Numbered from the stretch's first letter, positions 54,501 to 61,150 are shown. The stretch: DNA of 64,000 nt from JAFKFH01 sp017307375 (GCA_965229335.1 OZ245874.1:1178001-1242000); one strand, 5' to 3'. The notes: generated from the letters alone by a model not told the origin. Numbers and translations: made by a program.

Positions 54501-54604
54501 AGCGAGCCGGTGAACTGATCGACGGCGGCGGTGCCACGGGCGAAGCCGGCCTCGGCCTGGCTGGCGTCAGCGCTGACCCGGACGGCGACTGAAAGATTGC
54601 TCAT
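48551..54604 (-). CDS. Phage tail length tape-measure protein
   Basis: A 2,017-residue, largely helical protein setting tail length. It starts MSNLSVAVRVSADASQAEAGF, typical of TMP_2-type tape measures, with Ala/Gln-rich coiled coil to about residue 130. Hydrophobic segments follow (LKALISPVGLAVAGFAALAA near 185-205; GLFSVGLPIAAAIAIPLLSG near 1,025), then long coiled coils. The C-terminus carries GGRAIVGERGAEIVDLPAG, a motif common at tape-measure ends. At about 0.15 nm per residue a tail near 300 nm would be expected (inference). ATGA overlaps with both neighbours. Confidence 0.93.
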   Translation of the reverse strand: MSNLSVAVRVSADASQAEAGFARGTAAVDQFTGSLAQAGAAAASQAAEAQRAAQQAAQAGQQQASQAQAQAQTRAVALQQLGEAEQRYAQAVIATNRALAAREIDDRQAQGTLQRARRELDGYRDAVDRQGKSAENTAYRNKLLAMQFSDTFQSIALGMPIQQVLLQQGPQIADAYGGIGVVLKALISPVGLAVAGFAALAATGLVLVSRLEGSERALNAAAVGLTATGRASELSRAQLQALTDQFTKLPGATRSGAEQSVAALSRMRQVSVQLFGEIGAAASNFMVLTGTDFPQASAELSEYLKAPTEGAKKFADAWGGLSVAQLDAIESMDRSGNRLGAQRELLAAMQTRLQDLAKVGRTEIQQASDTMGKSWDDMLTKLSRTGPIVAAREALISLFKGVASAASESSLDDQIAELDRKLANPPVLSLRPDGTPIYDRGRADYVDARRRREQLDLQRQARDAAGFNEAEAFSFNRPGNRPGTANDNGLPDPTKIKELIGVYDDLATRRRALLDQMALLSRAAGQEGVDQDALSRALQNLMGQYDALKDPIDKARDALADDQRVAAASIGTRQILQAQLQAERAALDAGVPSWKAKELGQAAAAQATVQLSTAARDQVVLAADEAKGALTVASAYLQGARAASQATIAEEARQAAVKNAFVDEQALTAALTARAAAQATIGGAKAVAELQQRVDATERLAEAEKAGAAAVTEAGIANEVAAYALQLRATETDKTRDANDRLIESYERLLRRQADGERSQANSQALRSRQEQIELAEAELRLVGALPPEHDRQIERLRTIQDLRRRGVDLTSDQAQAELRLTDQLTRIETQTQQARNAAAETSRTWDQAASNIQDALSDAFMSAFDRSKSGGFDAAATLLRIFKSVAAEIASAMVIKPVIGSVAGMLGAPQSWLYDRGYSQAGGGSSIPQSAMSWLNPFSDNPFGIAGGFSNILNPGAGWLGSMFPSVFGAGVAPVLGLEAGAASMGAAGLGLTAAEATTLGAGSAAGSLASLSGLFSVGLPIAAAIAIPLLSGMFADEQTPRGYAASEIRPDGRFIASTQHQAGLDGYDNSRDRQQAAQFSAMMNSTVQRLGLNLAVSRDSINANGATNGLLTIGTMYGGAASADELFMRWFTRNQNQASSGDTSETAWMRASGYSRSGTYDRDTGWSYTLADGNGATVTQEMWDQAYSAWVDKQKAAATTSGASLFKAEGNATLQTALDRMASGAYKPADSEELGKALDFAAGFEDQVKRSAAGVGTLQRQLLEFQLAARDTAKALNQQVKDYLDQAKKIFGEGSTQAQQAQQSQLQSVLGQMGIGPNAGSEPLDGLAATIQQTIAGFEAMAPVLVTLGQTSAEAAATIAQATTQYRQKVASEYNKSVSDAILGFKAPEKLAWAQLAEAQSKQWKEAQAAGADMAKIAELQALQTQALFDQFQQQRQARLDSLSQRVYAVDATLNPANARANEDAVRKIQQRREAEDLTRGLEKAEADVLRQRLAEIHAAEDLAVKLARLEEDRQKAEGYMARSANAIAGVMTGSAGEQQAKALAEDVSRALAQAQELRQARDEAERSTLRQIHALENQAVAAERAAAAAQQFKQVSEQVSQAVSQSKAQIKTWLDQLRTGTGGGLDPLGRLNTAQSQFQAQLDRARGGDLEALSGITGYAQRLLENAGAYYGTGTQYQALRSWVESALGSLPDQVDQLEAVRLEIAKLNKDSTSISAEQQKLLDELTNLRTVALSAAVQDADRNATDAAAAIQALQGATNTALTNSNLVAGQVVAQLAISNATLTATQSIAGSTAASAGSTAAAATNTAISASNTAASTATMAQMLTVLQSSFARMGDLGTIMASVGTLVANNTNHRQTLWDAGWQHSLWATTINTGRTAEALGAMPAYAGGTSWHPGGRAIVGERGAEIVDLPAGASVTPAGSMPLPRAPLGSIAIDGGIRQAQAAAGIDVAPLLRLLEQHGALLRDIAEAIDVQTDAMADGHQAIAARVASAGADTGALVETLKRVAGRRGP

Positions 54605-55050
54605 CGCCGCCGCGCCTCATCTTCCAGGCGCTTGATCCGCTCGGCCCGCTCGGCGCGCCAGATCGCCAGCGCTTCGGCTTCCAGTGCCTGGATATCGTCG
54701 AAGATCTCCGACGTGAGGTCGACACGGATCATGCGGGCGACGATCTCCAGGCGGTCATAGCGGAGGCCGGTGGCATCGCCATCGGCGCCGGCGTGGTCCC
54801 ATTGGGTGGCGCAGGTCGTGAACAGCCGGAGGCTGTCCCAATTCGATGGCCAGACTTCGAGCAACCCTTCTGGCGAGAGGTACGAAACATCGTCGTCGGT
54901 CGGCGCTGCCACCTCGGCCGGGGCGGGTTCGTCGTCGGGGGCAATCCCCAGCGACGCGGCTAACTCGGCCTCCTCGTCCCGGCTCAGCGGCGCCTGGTCG
55001 GCAGCGGCGGCACTGCCGAGCCAGGCGCGGCAGGCCGCAATCAGTTTCCC
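54601..55050 (-). CDS. Tail assembly chaperone T-domain (DUF1799), read by -1 frameshift
   Basis: This frame continues from the preceding chaperone gene and encodes about 147 residues (LIAACRAWLGS at the start, a Glu/Ala-rich middle, then the DUF1799 block WPSNWDSLRLFTTCATQWDHAG and LRYDRLEIVARMI). There is no ATG, GTG or TTG near its beginning; the only ATG is 103 bases inside the previous gene. A slippery heptamer G GGA AAC at 55050-55044 right before the upstream stop would place ribosomes in this frame, giving a G-T fusion of about 262 residues as in lambda. The stop overlaps the tape-measure start (ATGA). Confidence 0.75.
   Translation of the reverse strand, partial: GKLIAACRAWLGSAAAADQAPLSRDEEAELAASLGIAPDDEPAPAEVAAPTDDDVSYLSPEGLLEVWPSNWDSLRLFTTCATQWDHAGADGDATGLRYDRLEIVARMIRVDLTSEIFDDIQALEAEALAIWRAERAERIKRLEDEARRR
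55013..55050 (-). other. Programmed -1 frameshift site with downstream hairpin
   Basis: Minus-strand reading: CGG GGA AAC TGA. The heptamer G GGA AAC fits X XXY YYZ in the zero frame and abuts the stop. Ten bases later CTGCCG pairs with CGGCAG (6 bp, 9-base loop, 55013-55033), a likely stimulatory hairpin. GGGAAAC is used by other viral -1 frameshift signals. Confidence 0.72.
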
Positions 55051-55388
55051 CGTTTGCGCCCGTTGATCCGGTCGAAATAGACGCCGAGGATCGCGCTCTT
55101 GTAGTAGGGGCGGTCCAGCATGTCGGCCCGGGTTTCGTCGTCCCACGTGACGACGTTGCCGGCCTGGTCCTGCATGTCGCCGCTGACCGAGATCAGCACC
55201 GCCTGCAGCATCTTCTCGTCCGCGTCCTCGCCCGCAGTCAGTTCGGTCTGGCGCTTGAGGCCGAGCACGCGGAACCGGCAGCGCAGCGGGATGACGTCGA
55301 AACCGTCGTCATCGTTGGGGCGGTTGACGCGGGCGATGGCGGTGAAGGTTTCCTCGACGCCTTTGACGAAGACGGGGGTTTTCGACAT
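55041..55388 (-). CDS. Tail assembly chaperone (gpG-like)
   Basis: A 115-residue protein (MSKTPVFVKGVEETFTAIARVNRPNDDDG..., ending FDRINGRKRGN) between the tail tube and tape-measure genes, where siphophages encode the chaperone that coats the tape measure before tube polymerisation. The mid part LRCRFRVLGLKRQTELTAGED and DMLDRPYYKSAILGVYF resemble such chaperones in Mu-like siphophages. Its last two sense codons are part of the slippery heptamer, so a minority of ribosomes should extend it with the DUF1799 region. AAGGAG lies upstream of the start. Confidence 0.78.
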   Translation of the reverse strand: MSKTPVFVKGVEETFTAIARVNRPNDDDGFDVIPLRCRFRVLGLKRQTELTAGEDADEKMLQAVLISVSGDMQDQAGNVVTWDDETRADMLDRPYYKSAILGVYFDRINGRKRGN

Positions 55389-55428
55389 GGGTTCAATGCT
55401 CCTTTGAAGGTGACTAGAACGGCGTGGG

Positions 55429-56673
55429 TCAGCGGACGCGAAGGCGGTATTCGTCGTCGCCGGCGACCGGCAGCAGATCGCCGGTGATCTGCCAGTTCAT
55501 CCGCTTCTGCTCGGCCTGGTAGCGCGGCGTCTTGAACTGGGCGGACGGCAGCGACAGCTCGATGATCCGGCCCGGCACGATGCCGTGCCGCAGATAGATG
55601 TCCTGGCCCGGATCGGCACCGGCGAGCGCCCAGGGGTCGAAGTAGTCGAGATTGGTGGCGCGCAAGCCCAGCTCGAACGACGACATGCGGTCGAGACGCT
55701 CGACGGCCTCGTAGTTGACGCGGGTGTCGTAGACGATCTCGTTGCCGGCCTTGACCTTCAGCGAGTTCATGACCAGGTCGACGCCGTTGATGGTGAATGC
55801 CGGCGTGGTCTCGTTGGCAATCGGCGTCGGGCGCAGCCAGCCGGTCTTGACCAGAGCGCCGATGACCGCGTCATCAGGGGCGACCAGCTCCATCGCCGTG
55901 AAGGTGGCGGACGCCATGGGGATACGGCCCGAGAAGTCGAACTCGATCTCACCGTAACCGCCGACCGCAACGTGCAGCGTGCCGTCCACGTTGTAGCGGA
56001 ACGACATGCTTTCGACGTCCTGGCCGGAATACGGCAGGTAGTCGACATGCGGCGCCGTCAGCTTGATCGTGAAGGTGTCGTTGAGCGCGAACGCGGTGCC
56101 GATGGCCGGGGTGATAGTCGCGGCATTGCACAGCGCGAAGGGCGTTGCGTTGGTCATCACCTGGTTGGTCGCGCTGTACGCCGGCACGCCATCGACCGCC
56201 GGTGCCGTCACCGAGAACGCTGCGACGCCGGTGCCGCCGGCCGTGGTGCAGACCAGGGTGACGAGGCGGTCCGTCGTGCCGGCGAACACGCCGGTCGCGG
56301 TGTAGGTGAACGTCCCGGTCGGGGTGCCGACCGCCGTCGCCGGCGACGCCTGGGTCGACCCGGTAGCTTGGGCTACTTCGGTATGGGCGCAGGCGCGAAC
56401 CAGCGGCCCCCATTTCGGCGGCGTGCCCGGCGTGCCCGAACCCTGCAGTTCCCACTTCGGCGACAGCGTGACCTTGCGGCCGATCAGCTCGACCGGCTGG
56501 GCGCCGAGCGTCGGCAGGATGATCGTGCGCTTGATCTCCTCCGGCTCGCGGACATAGTCGCACTCGGTGATGACAACCGAATTGGCGCTGGTCGGCGCGG
56601 CATCCTCGCCATAGACGGTCTCGATCTTGCCATAGAGCAGGCGCAGGCGCTCGCGGCGAAATTCCATGGTCAT
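55429..56673 (-). CDS. Phage major tail tube protein
   Basis: A 414-residue structural protein, beta-rich, with MEFRRERLRLLYGKIETVYGEDA at the start and KVTLSPKWELQGSGTPGTPPKWGPLVRACAH, typical of siphovirus tube proteins. An inserted domain of about 100 residues (TGTFTYTATGVFAGTTDRLVTLVC...) resembles Ig-like or decoration inserts on tail tubes. The C-terminal part YQAEQKRMNWQITGDLLPVAG closes the tube fold. AAGGAG 8 bases before the ATG at 56673 fixes the start. It lies between the small 91-residue protein gene and the chaperone gene. Confidence 0.83.
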   Translation of the reverse strand: MTMEFRRERLRLLYGKIETVYGEDAAPTSANSVVITECDYVREPEEIKRTIILPTLGAQPVELIGRKVTLSPKWELQGSGTPGTPPKWGPLVRACAHTEVAQATGSTQASPATAVGTPTGTFTYTATGVFAGTTDRLVTLVCTTAGGTGVAAFSVTAPAVDGVPAYSATNQVMTNATPFALCNAATITPAIGTAFALNDTFTIKLTAPHVDYLPYSGQDVESMSFRYNVDGTLHVAVGGYGEIEFDFSGRIPMASATFTAMELVAPDDAVIGALVKTGWLRPTPIANETTPAFTINGVDLVMNSLKVKAGNEIVYDTRVNYEAVERLDRMSSFELGLRATNLDYFDPWALAGADPGQDIYLRHGIVPGRIIELSLPSAQFKTPRYQAEQKRMNWQITGDLLPVAGDDEYRLRVR

Positions 56674-56679
56674 CGGTGG

Positions 56680-56955
56680 TTACTCCTTCTCGGCCTGGGC
56701 CTGGTTGCCCGGCTGGCGGGGCTGGCGCTGCGGGCGGGCCGCGGCAGGTTCGGACGGCGCGGCCGGCATCTCGACCAGCTCGGCACCGCGCTCGCCGACG
56801 ACAGCCAGGCCCTGGGCGGCGAGGCTGGCGGCAGTGGCCGCGGCGGTTTCACGCTCGCGCCGTTCGGCGATCGAAAGCCGGCGCGTGGGTTCCTCGGTAC
56901 GCTGCAGTTCCCCGGTGACCGGGTCGCGCAGATACGATCCGCTTTCGAGCGGCAT
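56680..56955 (-). CDS. Small phage protein with tape-measure-like GERGAE motif
   Basis: A 91-residue protein with AGGAG 8 bases before its ATG. The N-terminal part, SYLRDPVTGELQRTEEP, resembles small linker proteins; a helix SIAERRERETAAATAASLAAQG follows. The motif AVVGERGAELVEMPA (about residues 51-65) nearly repeats AIVGERGAEIVDLPA at the tape-measure C-terminus, 8 kb away. The tail is Pro/Gln/Ala-rich. It is located between the tail terminator and tail tube genes. Function unknown; a shared binding partner with the tape measure is possible. Confidence 0.7.
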   Translation of the reverse strand: MPLESGSYLRDPVTGELQRTEEPTRRLSIAERRERETAAATAASLAAQGLAVVGERGAELVEMPAAPSEPAAARPQRQPRQPGNQAQAEKE

Positions 56956-56957
56956 GG

Positions 56958-57395
56958 TCAGTTCTCCTCGGTAGGTAGCCGCATGGGAACGGCCCAATTG
57001 TCCTGCCACCACAGCCGCCCGGCATCGAACGCCATCAGGCGTCCGCCGGCGTAGCGGATGACTTCGTCCGCGCCGGCCGGCGCGAAACCGGAAAGCGCCT
57101 TGCGCACCATGGCGCGGGGCGCCGCAACGGCGAGGGTCGCGGCACCGCCGCGCGCATCGCTCTTTTCCTGGACGACCAGCACCGTGGCGAACTGGATCGT
57201 GACCAGATCCTCCGACCAACCGGGGTGATCGATGTTGACCACGTCCTCGGCCAGCGGCACCACGTAGCAGGCCGGCACGGCTGCCGGCGGACGATCGCCC
57301 GCAACCTCCGCGAACTCGGCGGCGCCGGCGACGATCCGAAAGCAACGCTCGGCCTGATTGACGGCCTGCAGCCGGGCGATGACCAGCTCGATCAC
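56958..57395 (-). CDS. Tail terminator-like protein (Mu gp37 family)
   Basis: A 145-residue protein (GTG start at 57395 overlapping the previous stop) with VIARLQAVNQAERCFRIVAGAAEFAEV, ACYVVPLAEDV and DLVTIQFATVLVVQEK, matching the Gp37/tail-terminator group of Mu-like phages. Such proteins cap the growing tail tube and join it to the head. ALSGFAPAGADEVIRYAGGRLMAFD in the second half fits the same family. It is followed 2 bases later by the 91-residue protein gene. Confidence 0.78.
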   Translation of the reverse strand: MIELVIARLQAVNQAERCFRIVAGAAEFAEVAGDRPPAAVPACYVVPLAEDVVNIDHPGWSEDLVTIQFATVLVVQEKSDARGGAATLAVAAPRAMVRKALSGFAPAGADEVIRYAGGRLMAFDAGRLWWQDNWAVPMRLPTEEN

Positions 57396-58018
57396 GGGGC
57401 ACCGCCGATCAGCGCGGCAACATGCGCTTCGACCGCATCGACGATCGCGGCCTTGTCGCCGTCGTCCACGCCCAGGAATGGCCGGGCCGGGATGGTGATC
57501 GTATGGGCGCCGATCTCGACGGTTTCGAGCGCGGTGCCGCGGACTGTCTTGAAGCCGCCCGCCTTGCTCCGCTGCAGCTTCGCGAACTGGCCCTTGCGCC
57601 AGACGGTCTCGGTCCCGTCAGCGGCTTTGCGCTTGCGGGTCTCGGTGCGCCGGCGGGCCTCCTGGGTACGGGCCGGGATTTCGATGGTGCCGCCGAACTG
57701 GTGAGCGGCTGCGTACTGCACGTTGGTGCCCACCTCGACCTCGCGCGCCGATGCGCGATAGGTGATCGAATTGCGCAAACGCGCGGTGTCGACCAGGATC
57801 AGGGTCTTTCCGCCCTTGCGCGCGACGGTGCGCGGATGCAGCGGCATCCACGGCACGCCACTAGGCCCCTTGCCGGTGGCAAATCGTTCCTGGGTCGAGA
57901 CCACCAGGCTCTGGCCCACGTCACTGAGCAGCGGCTGCAGATCGGTCATGCCAGACCGCGCCCGAGAGAGGGCGGCGAGCACCTCCGCATCATCGACGAT
58001 GAGGCGAACGCCAGCCAT
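57392..58018 (-). CDS. Phage virion morphogenesis protein (Mu gpG / Phage_tail_S)
   Basis: A 208-residue protein of the phage virion morphogenesis family (PF05069), which in Mu (gpG) and P2 (gpS) completes heads or tails. Blocks: LQPLLSDVGQSLVVSTQERFATGKGPSGVPWMPL, RTVARKGGKTLILVDTARLRNSI, VEVGTNVQYAAAHQFGG and IPARPFLGVDDGDKAAI. An insertion of about 35 basic residues (ARRRTETRKRKAADGTET) separates the last two. Start overlaps the gp36 stop by one base; stop overlaps the gp37 GTG. Confidence 0.9.
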   Translation of the reverse strand: MAGVRLIVDDAEVLAALSRARSGMTDLQPLLSDVGQSLVVSTQERFATGKGPSGVPWMPLHPRTVARKGGKTLILVDTARLRNSITYRASAREVEVGTNVQYAAAHQFGGTIEIPARTQEARRRTETRKRKAADGTETVWRKGQFAKLQRSKAGGFKTVRGTALETVEIGAHTITIPARPFLGVDDGDKAAIVDAVEAHVAALIGGAP

Positions 58019-58446
58019 CAGAACATGCTCGAAAGGCTATCGCGATCGAACACGCGGGCGGGCGCTTCGAGCTGGACGGTGCCGCCACCTGCGGCGGGCG
58101 CCAGACCGGCCGCGCCGACAAGCACGACGACACCTTCGGATATCTCGCGCAGGAACTTCACGGCGCGATCGTGGCGCGTGAGCACCTCCTCAGGCACGCC
58201 GCTGCCATGCAGGTAGTACCAGGCCAAGTCGCAGGTGACGCGGCGAATTTCGTCAGGAACAGGCGATAGGGGCACCGTGTAGCGGCCGGCGACATATGCG
58301 TTGACCCTGCCGGACGCGTCGCGCAGGGCGATCTCGACCCGGTCCGCGTCGATAGTCGAGGGCGGCATGTTCACTTTGTCGGTGAGCTGCACAAGCTCGA
58401 TTTCGCTGAATGCCTGGATCAGATCGGCCTGGGTCGCGTAAGCCAC
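58018..58446 (-). CDS. DUF1320 / Mu gp36-like head-tail connector protein
   Basis: A 142-residue protein of the DUF1320 family: YATQADLIQAFSEIELVQLTD at the N-terminus, IDADRVEIALRDASGRVNAYVAGRY, then LPLSPVPDEIRRVTCDLAWYYL-like helices. In Mu-like phages gp36 lies between the major head protein and gpG and is thought to be a head-completion or adaptor protein. The start is GTG at 58446 with AGGAG upstream. A 132-base gap separates it from the FluMu_N gene. Confidence 0.9.
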   Translation of the reverse strand: MAYATQADLIQAFSEIELVQLTDKVNMPPSTIDADRVEIALRDASGRVNAYVAGRYTVPLSPVPDEIRRVTCDLAWYYLHGSGVPEEVLTRHDRAVKFLREISEGVVVLVGAAGLAPAAGGGTVQLEAPARVFDRDSLSSMF

Positions 58447-58578
58447 GTCACTGGTCTCCTAGGGCGGAACGGGGAGAAACGAGACGACGGCGCCCGCCTC
58501 GAAACCCCCCGCACCTCTTGCCACGGCCTACCCCGTGCCCTCGCGCCGAGAGCGGGCGGGGTCACCGGCCTCCGGGTA

Positions 58579-58770
58579 TCACTTGCCCTTGGCGGGCTTC
58601 GGGTCCTCGATATCGATGTCGACCACGACGAGCTTCGGTTCGTCCCGAAGCGCCTGGACCTGGTCGGCCGTAAGGTCGGTGAGCAGGATGGTCTTCGGCT
58701 CCGAGGTAAACTCGTGGCCGGCCCGGCGGAAGCTGTCGGGGCGCGAAACGATCTTGAGTGCCTTGGCCAT
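58579..58770 (-). CDS. FluMu_N-domain protein (HI1506/Mu gp35-like)
   Basis: A 63-residue protein matching the Mu-like FluMu N-terminal domain: IVSRPDSFRRAGHEFTSEP, then LLTDLTADQVQALRDEPKLVVVDID. The SFRRAG signature is diagnostic. Such genes follow the major head protein gene in Mu-like prophages; the role is unknown. GAGG 6 bases upstream of the ATG supports the start, 11 bases after the gpT stop. Confidence 0.87.
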   Translation of the reverse strand: MAKALKIVSRPDSFRRAGHEFTSEPKTILLTDLTADQVQALRDEPKLVVVDIDIEDPKPAKGK

Positions 58771-58781
58771 GGTGTCCTCGA

Positions 58782-59675
58782 TCAGGCGAGCCAGGGGGTA
58801 ACGAGCAGTTCGGCCGTGTTGCGCCACACGTTGGTGGCGCCGCTGGTGTCCCGCTCGGCGATAAGCACTTCGCGGCCGGCCTGGTCGTTCGCGGGGCCGG
58901 TGACCAACAAGGTCGGCATGACGCCGAGCGGCTTGCCATTGTCGCCCTTCATGCCCACCAAGGCAGCACGCGCCGCCGCGTAGTTCGTCGGGTTCAAGGT
59001 AGCCTTCGAGCCGTAGGCGATCTGCCACAGGCCGAAGCCGACGTTGCCCCGGCCGTCGACGCCATAGACGAATTCCTTGTTGTGGAAGACGTTGTCGTCG
59101 TTCGGGTCGATCTTCGAGACGAAGTTGTAGGGCTGGCGCTTCTGATAGATGATCGGCTTGACCACCTTGCTCATGTCGAGCAGGAACCAAGGCGCGCCCG
59201 ATCCGCCGCCGGTGTTGGAGACCGACGTCACGCTGCCGTCTGCAGCGGTGACCGGGTGATCGGTGTCGAAGAAGTACTGGCCGTCATAGCACGTCTTCGT
59301 GAAGCCATCCTTCAGCAACCCGAACACCAGTTCGTCAGGATGCTGCTTGGCGTCCTGGCCCAGTTGGGCAATCAGCGGCGAGTAGACGCCGTACTGGTCG
59401 TCGTTGATCGCGTTGCGATCGACGGTGACGGTGTTCTCGAAATCCTTGTTCCTGATCGAGTAGCCGTGCGCCTTCAGGTTCTGCAGGACGCGCGAACCGA
59501 GCCACTCGCGGAAGCGCGTGGACTGGCCGAGCCAGCCATATTCCTCGGTGCCGGTAGTCGACGGAACCTCCATCGCCACCCGGTTCCAGTCGCTGGGGGC
59601 GCCTTCGAAGGCGGATTGGAAGATGGTCTTGTAGCCGGTGAAGACCTTGCCGAGATTGGCGCGGTTGATTTCCAT
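58782..59675 (-). CDS. Mu gpT-like major head (capsid) protein
   Basis: A 297-residue capsid subunit of the Mu gpT family, HK97 fold. It begins MEINRANLGKVFTGYKTIFQSAF and contains TEEYGWLGQSTRFREWLG, VTVDRNAINDDQYGVYSPL and CYDGQYFFDTDHPV, which are strong family markers. The C-terminus is NVWRNTAELLVTPWLA. AAGGAGG lies 9 bases before the ATG. The upstream decoration gene and protease/scaffold gene complete the capsid module. Confidence 0.95.
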   Translation of the reverse strand: MEINRANLGKVFTGYKTIFQSAFEGAPSDWNRVAMEVPSTTGTEEYGWLGQSTRFREWLGSRVLQNLKAHGYSIRNKDFENTVTVDRNAINDDQYGVYSPLIAQLGQDAKQHPDELVFGLLKDGFTKTCYDGQYFFDTDHPVTAADGSVTSVSNTGGGSGAPWFLLDMSKVVKPIIYQKRQPYNFVSKIDPNDDNVFHNKEFVYGVDGRGNVGFGLWQIAYGSKATLNPTNYAAARAALVGMKGDNGKPLGVMPTLLVTGPANDQAGREVLIAERDTSGATNVWRNTAELLVTPWLA

Positions 59676-59689
59676 GGTCGGGCGCCTCC

Positions 59690-60100
59690 TTAGACTTCGA
59701 CCCAGACGCCCGAGGCGTCGACATTGCGGACGATGCCAGCGGCCGAGCGGGCGCTGGATCCATCGGTCTTGGCCACCGTCTGGTCATCGACCAGGTAGAC
59801 GGTCTTCCCGACCTCGCTGAGGGCGATCAGGTCGGACGAAGCCGAGTTCGCCCAGCAGAAGCAGCCTCGGCGCACCAGGATGCTGATGTCACCGTTGCTG
59901 CCCGCCGAGTTGTCGGCCTGGTGCTCGGCCCGGCCGAGAGCGGTCTTGCCGGTCGCTGCGGTCGCGGGCTCGGCGAAGCCCGACGAGTTCATGACGACAT
60001 AGGATCCCGCATAGATCTTCGTCGCGGCCTTGACGGGGTAGGACTGCAGCGAGGGGTCGGCCTGGCGCTTCGTGTCGCGATCACCGGTGAGAGCGGCCAT
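59690..60100 (-). CDS. Capsid decoration-like phage protein
   Basis: A 136-residue beta-rich protein with KAATKIYAGSYVVMNSSGFAEPATAATG, GDISILVRRGCFCWANSA and TVYLVDDQTVAKTDGSSARSAAGIV. The pattern is common for proteins encoded between protease/scaffold and major head genes in Mu-like siphophages, and resembles capsid-cement proteins. The function is inferred from pattern and position. It starts 2 bases after the protease stop. Confidence 0.75.
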   Translation of the reverse strand: MAALTGDRDTKRQADPSLQSYPVKAATKIYAGSYVVMNSSGFAEPATAATGKTALGRAEHQADNSAGSNGDISILVRRGCFCWANSASSDLIALSEVGKTVYLVDDQTVAKTDGSSARSAAGIVRNVDASGVWVEV

Positions 60101-60102
60101 GA

Positions 60103-60648
60103 TCAGCTACCCCGCATCTTCTTGTACGCCTCGGGATCAACGCCCATACGCGCGCAGACCTCGCGGTCGGCGGCGTCAAGGGCAGCGTCGCCCGGCCCGC
60201 CGTTCCGGGTCAGGTCGGCAGGACCGACGACTACGGGCGCCGCTTCGGACCACGACTTGAAGCCCGCGAGATCCCGGCTCGCGTACTCGGTCGCCCAGCC
60301 TTCGAGCGCTGGCGACAGCTTGCCGGCCGCCTTGGCACTCGCCACCGCGCCGGCGACGGCCTCGGCCTTCAGGGTGGTTTCCAGGGTGGTCAGGCGGCTC
60401 GCGACCTCCTGGTGCGCGGCCATCGGCACGAACTTCGACGGATCGGGCGCGCCGGCGTTGAGGGCGGCGCGGGCCGCCACCACGACCTGGTCGGCCGTCG
60501 CGGTCTCGGGCAACGACAGCTCGCGGGCGGCGGCGACGAAACCGCCGGCCTGGCCGGCGATGACCGTGAGCTTCGTCTCGATTGCGGCCTCGTCGGCGGT
60601 CTCGGCCAGGCCGAGCTGCGCCGCGAGACGCTGCAGGAACGTCTTCAT
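60103..60648 (-). CDS. Nested scaffold protein (Mu gpZ-like), internal in-frame start
   Basis: Within the protease gene an ATG at 60648 is preceded by GGAG with a 5-base gap (CTGGAGACCCCATG). It would produce a 181-residue helical protein beginning MKTFLQRLAAQLGLAETADE, matching the scaffold portion of the larger product. In Mu the scaffold Z is made from an internal start of I in the same way. Independent production is predicted, not shown. Confidence 0.65.
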   Translation of the reverse strand: MKTFLQRLAAQLGLAETADEAAIETKLTVIAGQAGGFVAAARELSLPETATADQVVVAARAALNAGAPDPSKFVPMAAHQEVASRLTTLETTLKAEAVAGAVASAKAAGKLSPALEGWATEYASRDLAGFKSWSEAAPVVVGPADLTRNGGPGDAALDAADREVCARMGVDPEAYKKMRGS

Positions 60649-61137
60649 GGGGTCTCCAGGGTTGCGGGAAGCGATGGCGGTGAGGTGCAGGGTCGGGTTG
60701 TTCACCAGGGCGACGTTGTCGAGCACCTGGACCTCGCCGGCCTTCTGCATGAAGACCGGGCTGAGATAGCGATACTCCTTGTTGGCGATCGCCTCCGCGG
60801 CGCGGGCCGTCCAATCGACCTTCGCCCAGATGCCGTCCTGCCGGGCTTCAAGCGCCTTGATCCAGCCGGCGGCCGGCGCGCCGGCGCCGTTATCCTTCGT
60901 GAAGACGAGCTGGTGATCGTAGTCGACCGCGGCGTCGGCGCCGCCGTGGAACGCCCGGGTGGCGGCGATGACCTTGTCGGGGTCGCAGTTGAAGGGGCCG
61001 CGACCATCGCGAGCGCGGAACTGACCGACCGGCATCACATGAACCCATTCCGGCACGGCGCCGGCACCGGTCGCGGCGGTCTGCCGCGAGCACAGCTCGA
61101 CGAGGTCAATTAGCGGGGCGAACAGCAGCGGGTCCAT
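60103..61137 (-). CDS. Phage head maturation protease (Mu gpI-like)
   Basis: A 344-residue protein of the Mu-like protease family. The N-terminal protease part (about 1-160) includes WVHVMPVGQFRARDGRGPF, AVDYDHQLVFT and AAGWIKALEARQDGIWAKVDWT, then YLSPVF. The C-terminal 181 residues are helical, Ala-rich and scaffold-like, with their own internal ribosome site and ATG, as in Mu where Z is nested in I. The start at 61137 has GGAG about 10 bases upstream, within a hairpin-rich leader. Processing and assembly roles are inferred from Mu. Confidence 0.9.
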   Translation of the reverse strand: MDPLLFAPLIDLVELCSRQTAATGAGAVPEWVHVMPVGQFRARDGRGPFNCDPDKVIAATRAFHGGADAAVDYDHQLVFTKDNGAGAPAAGWIKALEARQDGIWAKVDWTARAAEAIANKEYRYLSPVFMQKAGEVQVLDNVALVNNPTLHLTAIASRNPGDPMKTFLQRLAAQLGLAETADEAAIETKLTVIAGQAGGFVAAARELSLPETATADQVVVAARAALNAGAPDPSKFVPMAAHQEVASRLTTLETTLKAEAVAGAVASAKAAGKLSPALEGWATEYASRDLAGFKSWSEAAPVVVGPADLTRNGGPGDAALDAADREVCARMGVDPEAYKKMRGS

Positions 61138-61150
61138 TTGGCGGCTCCAT

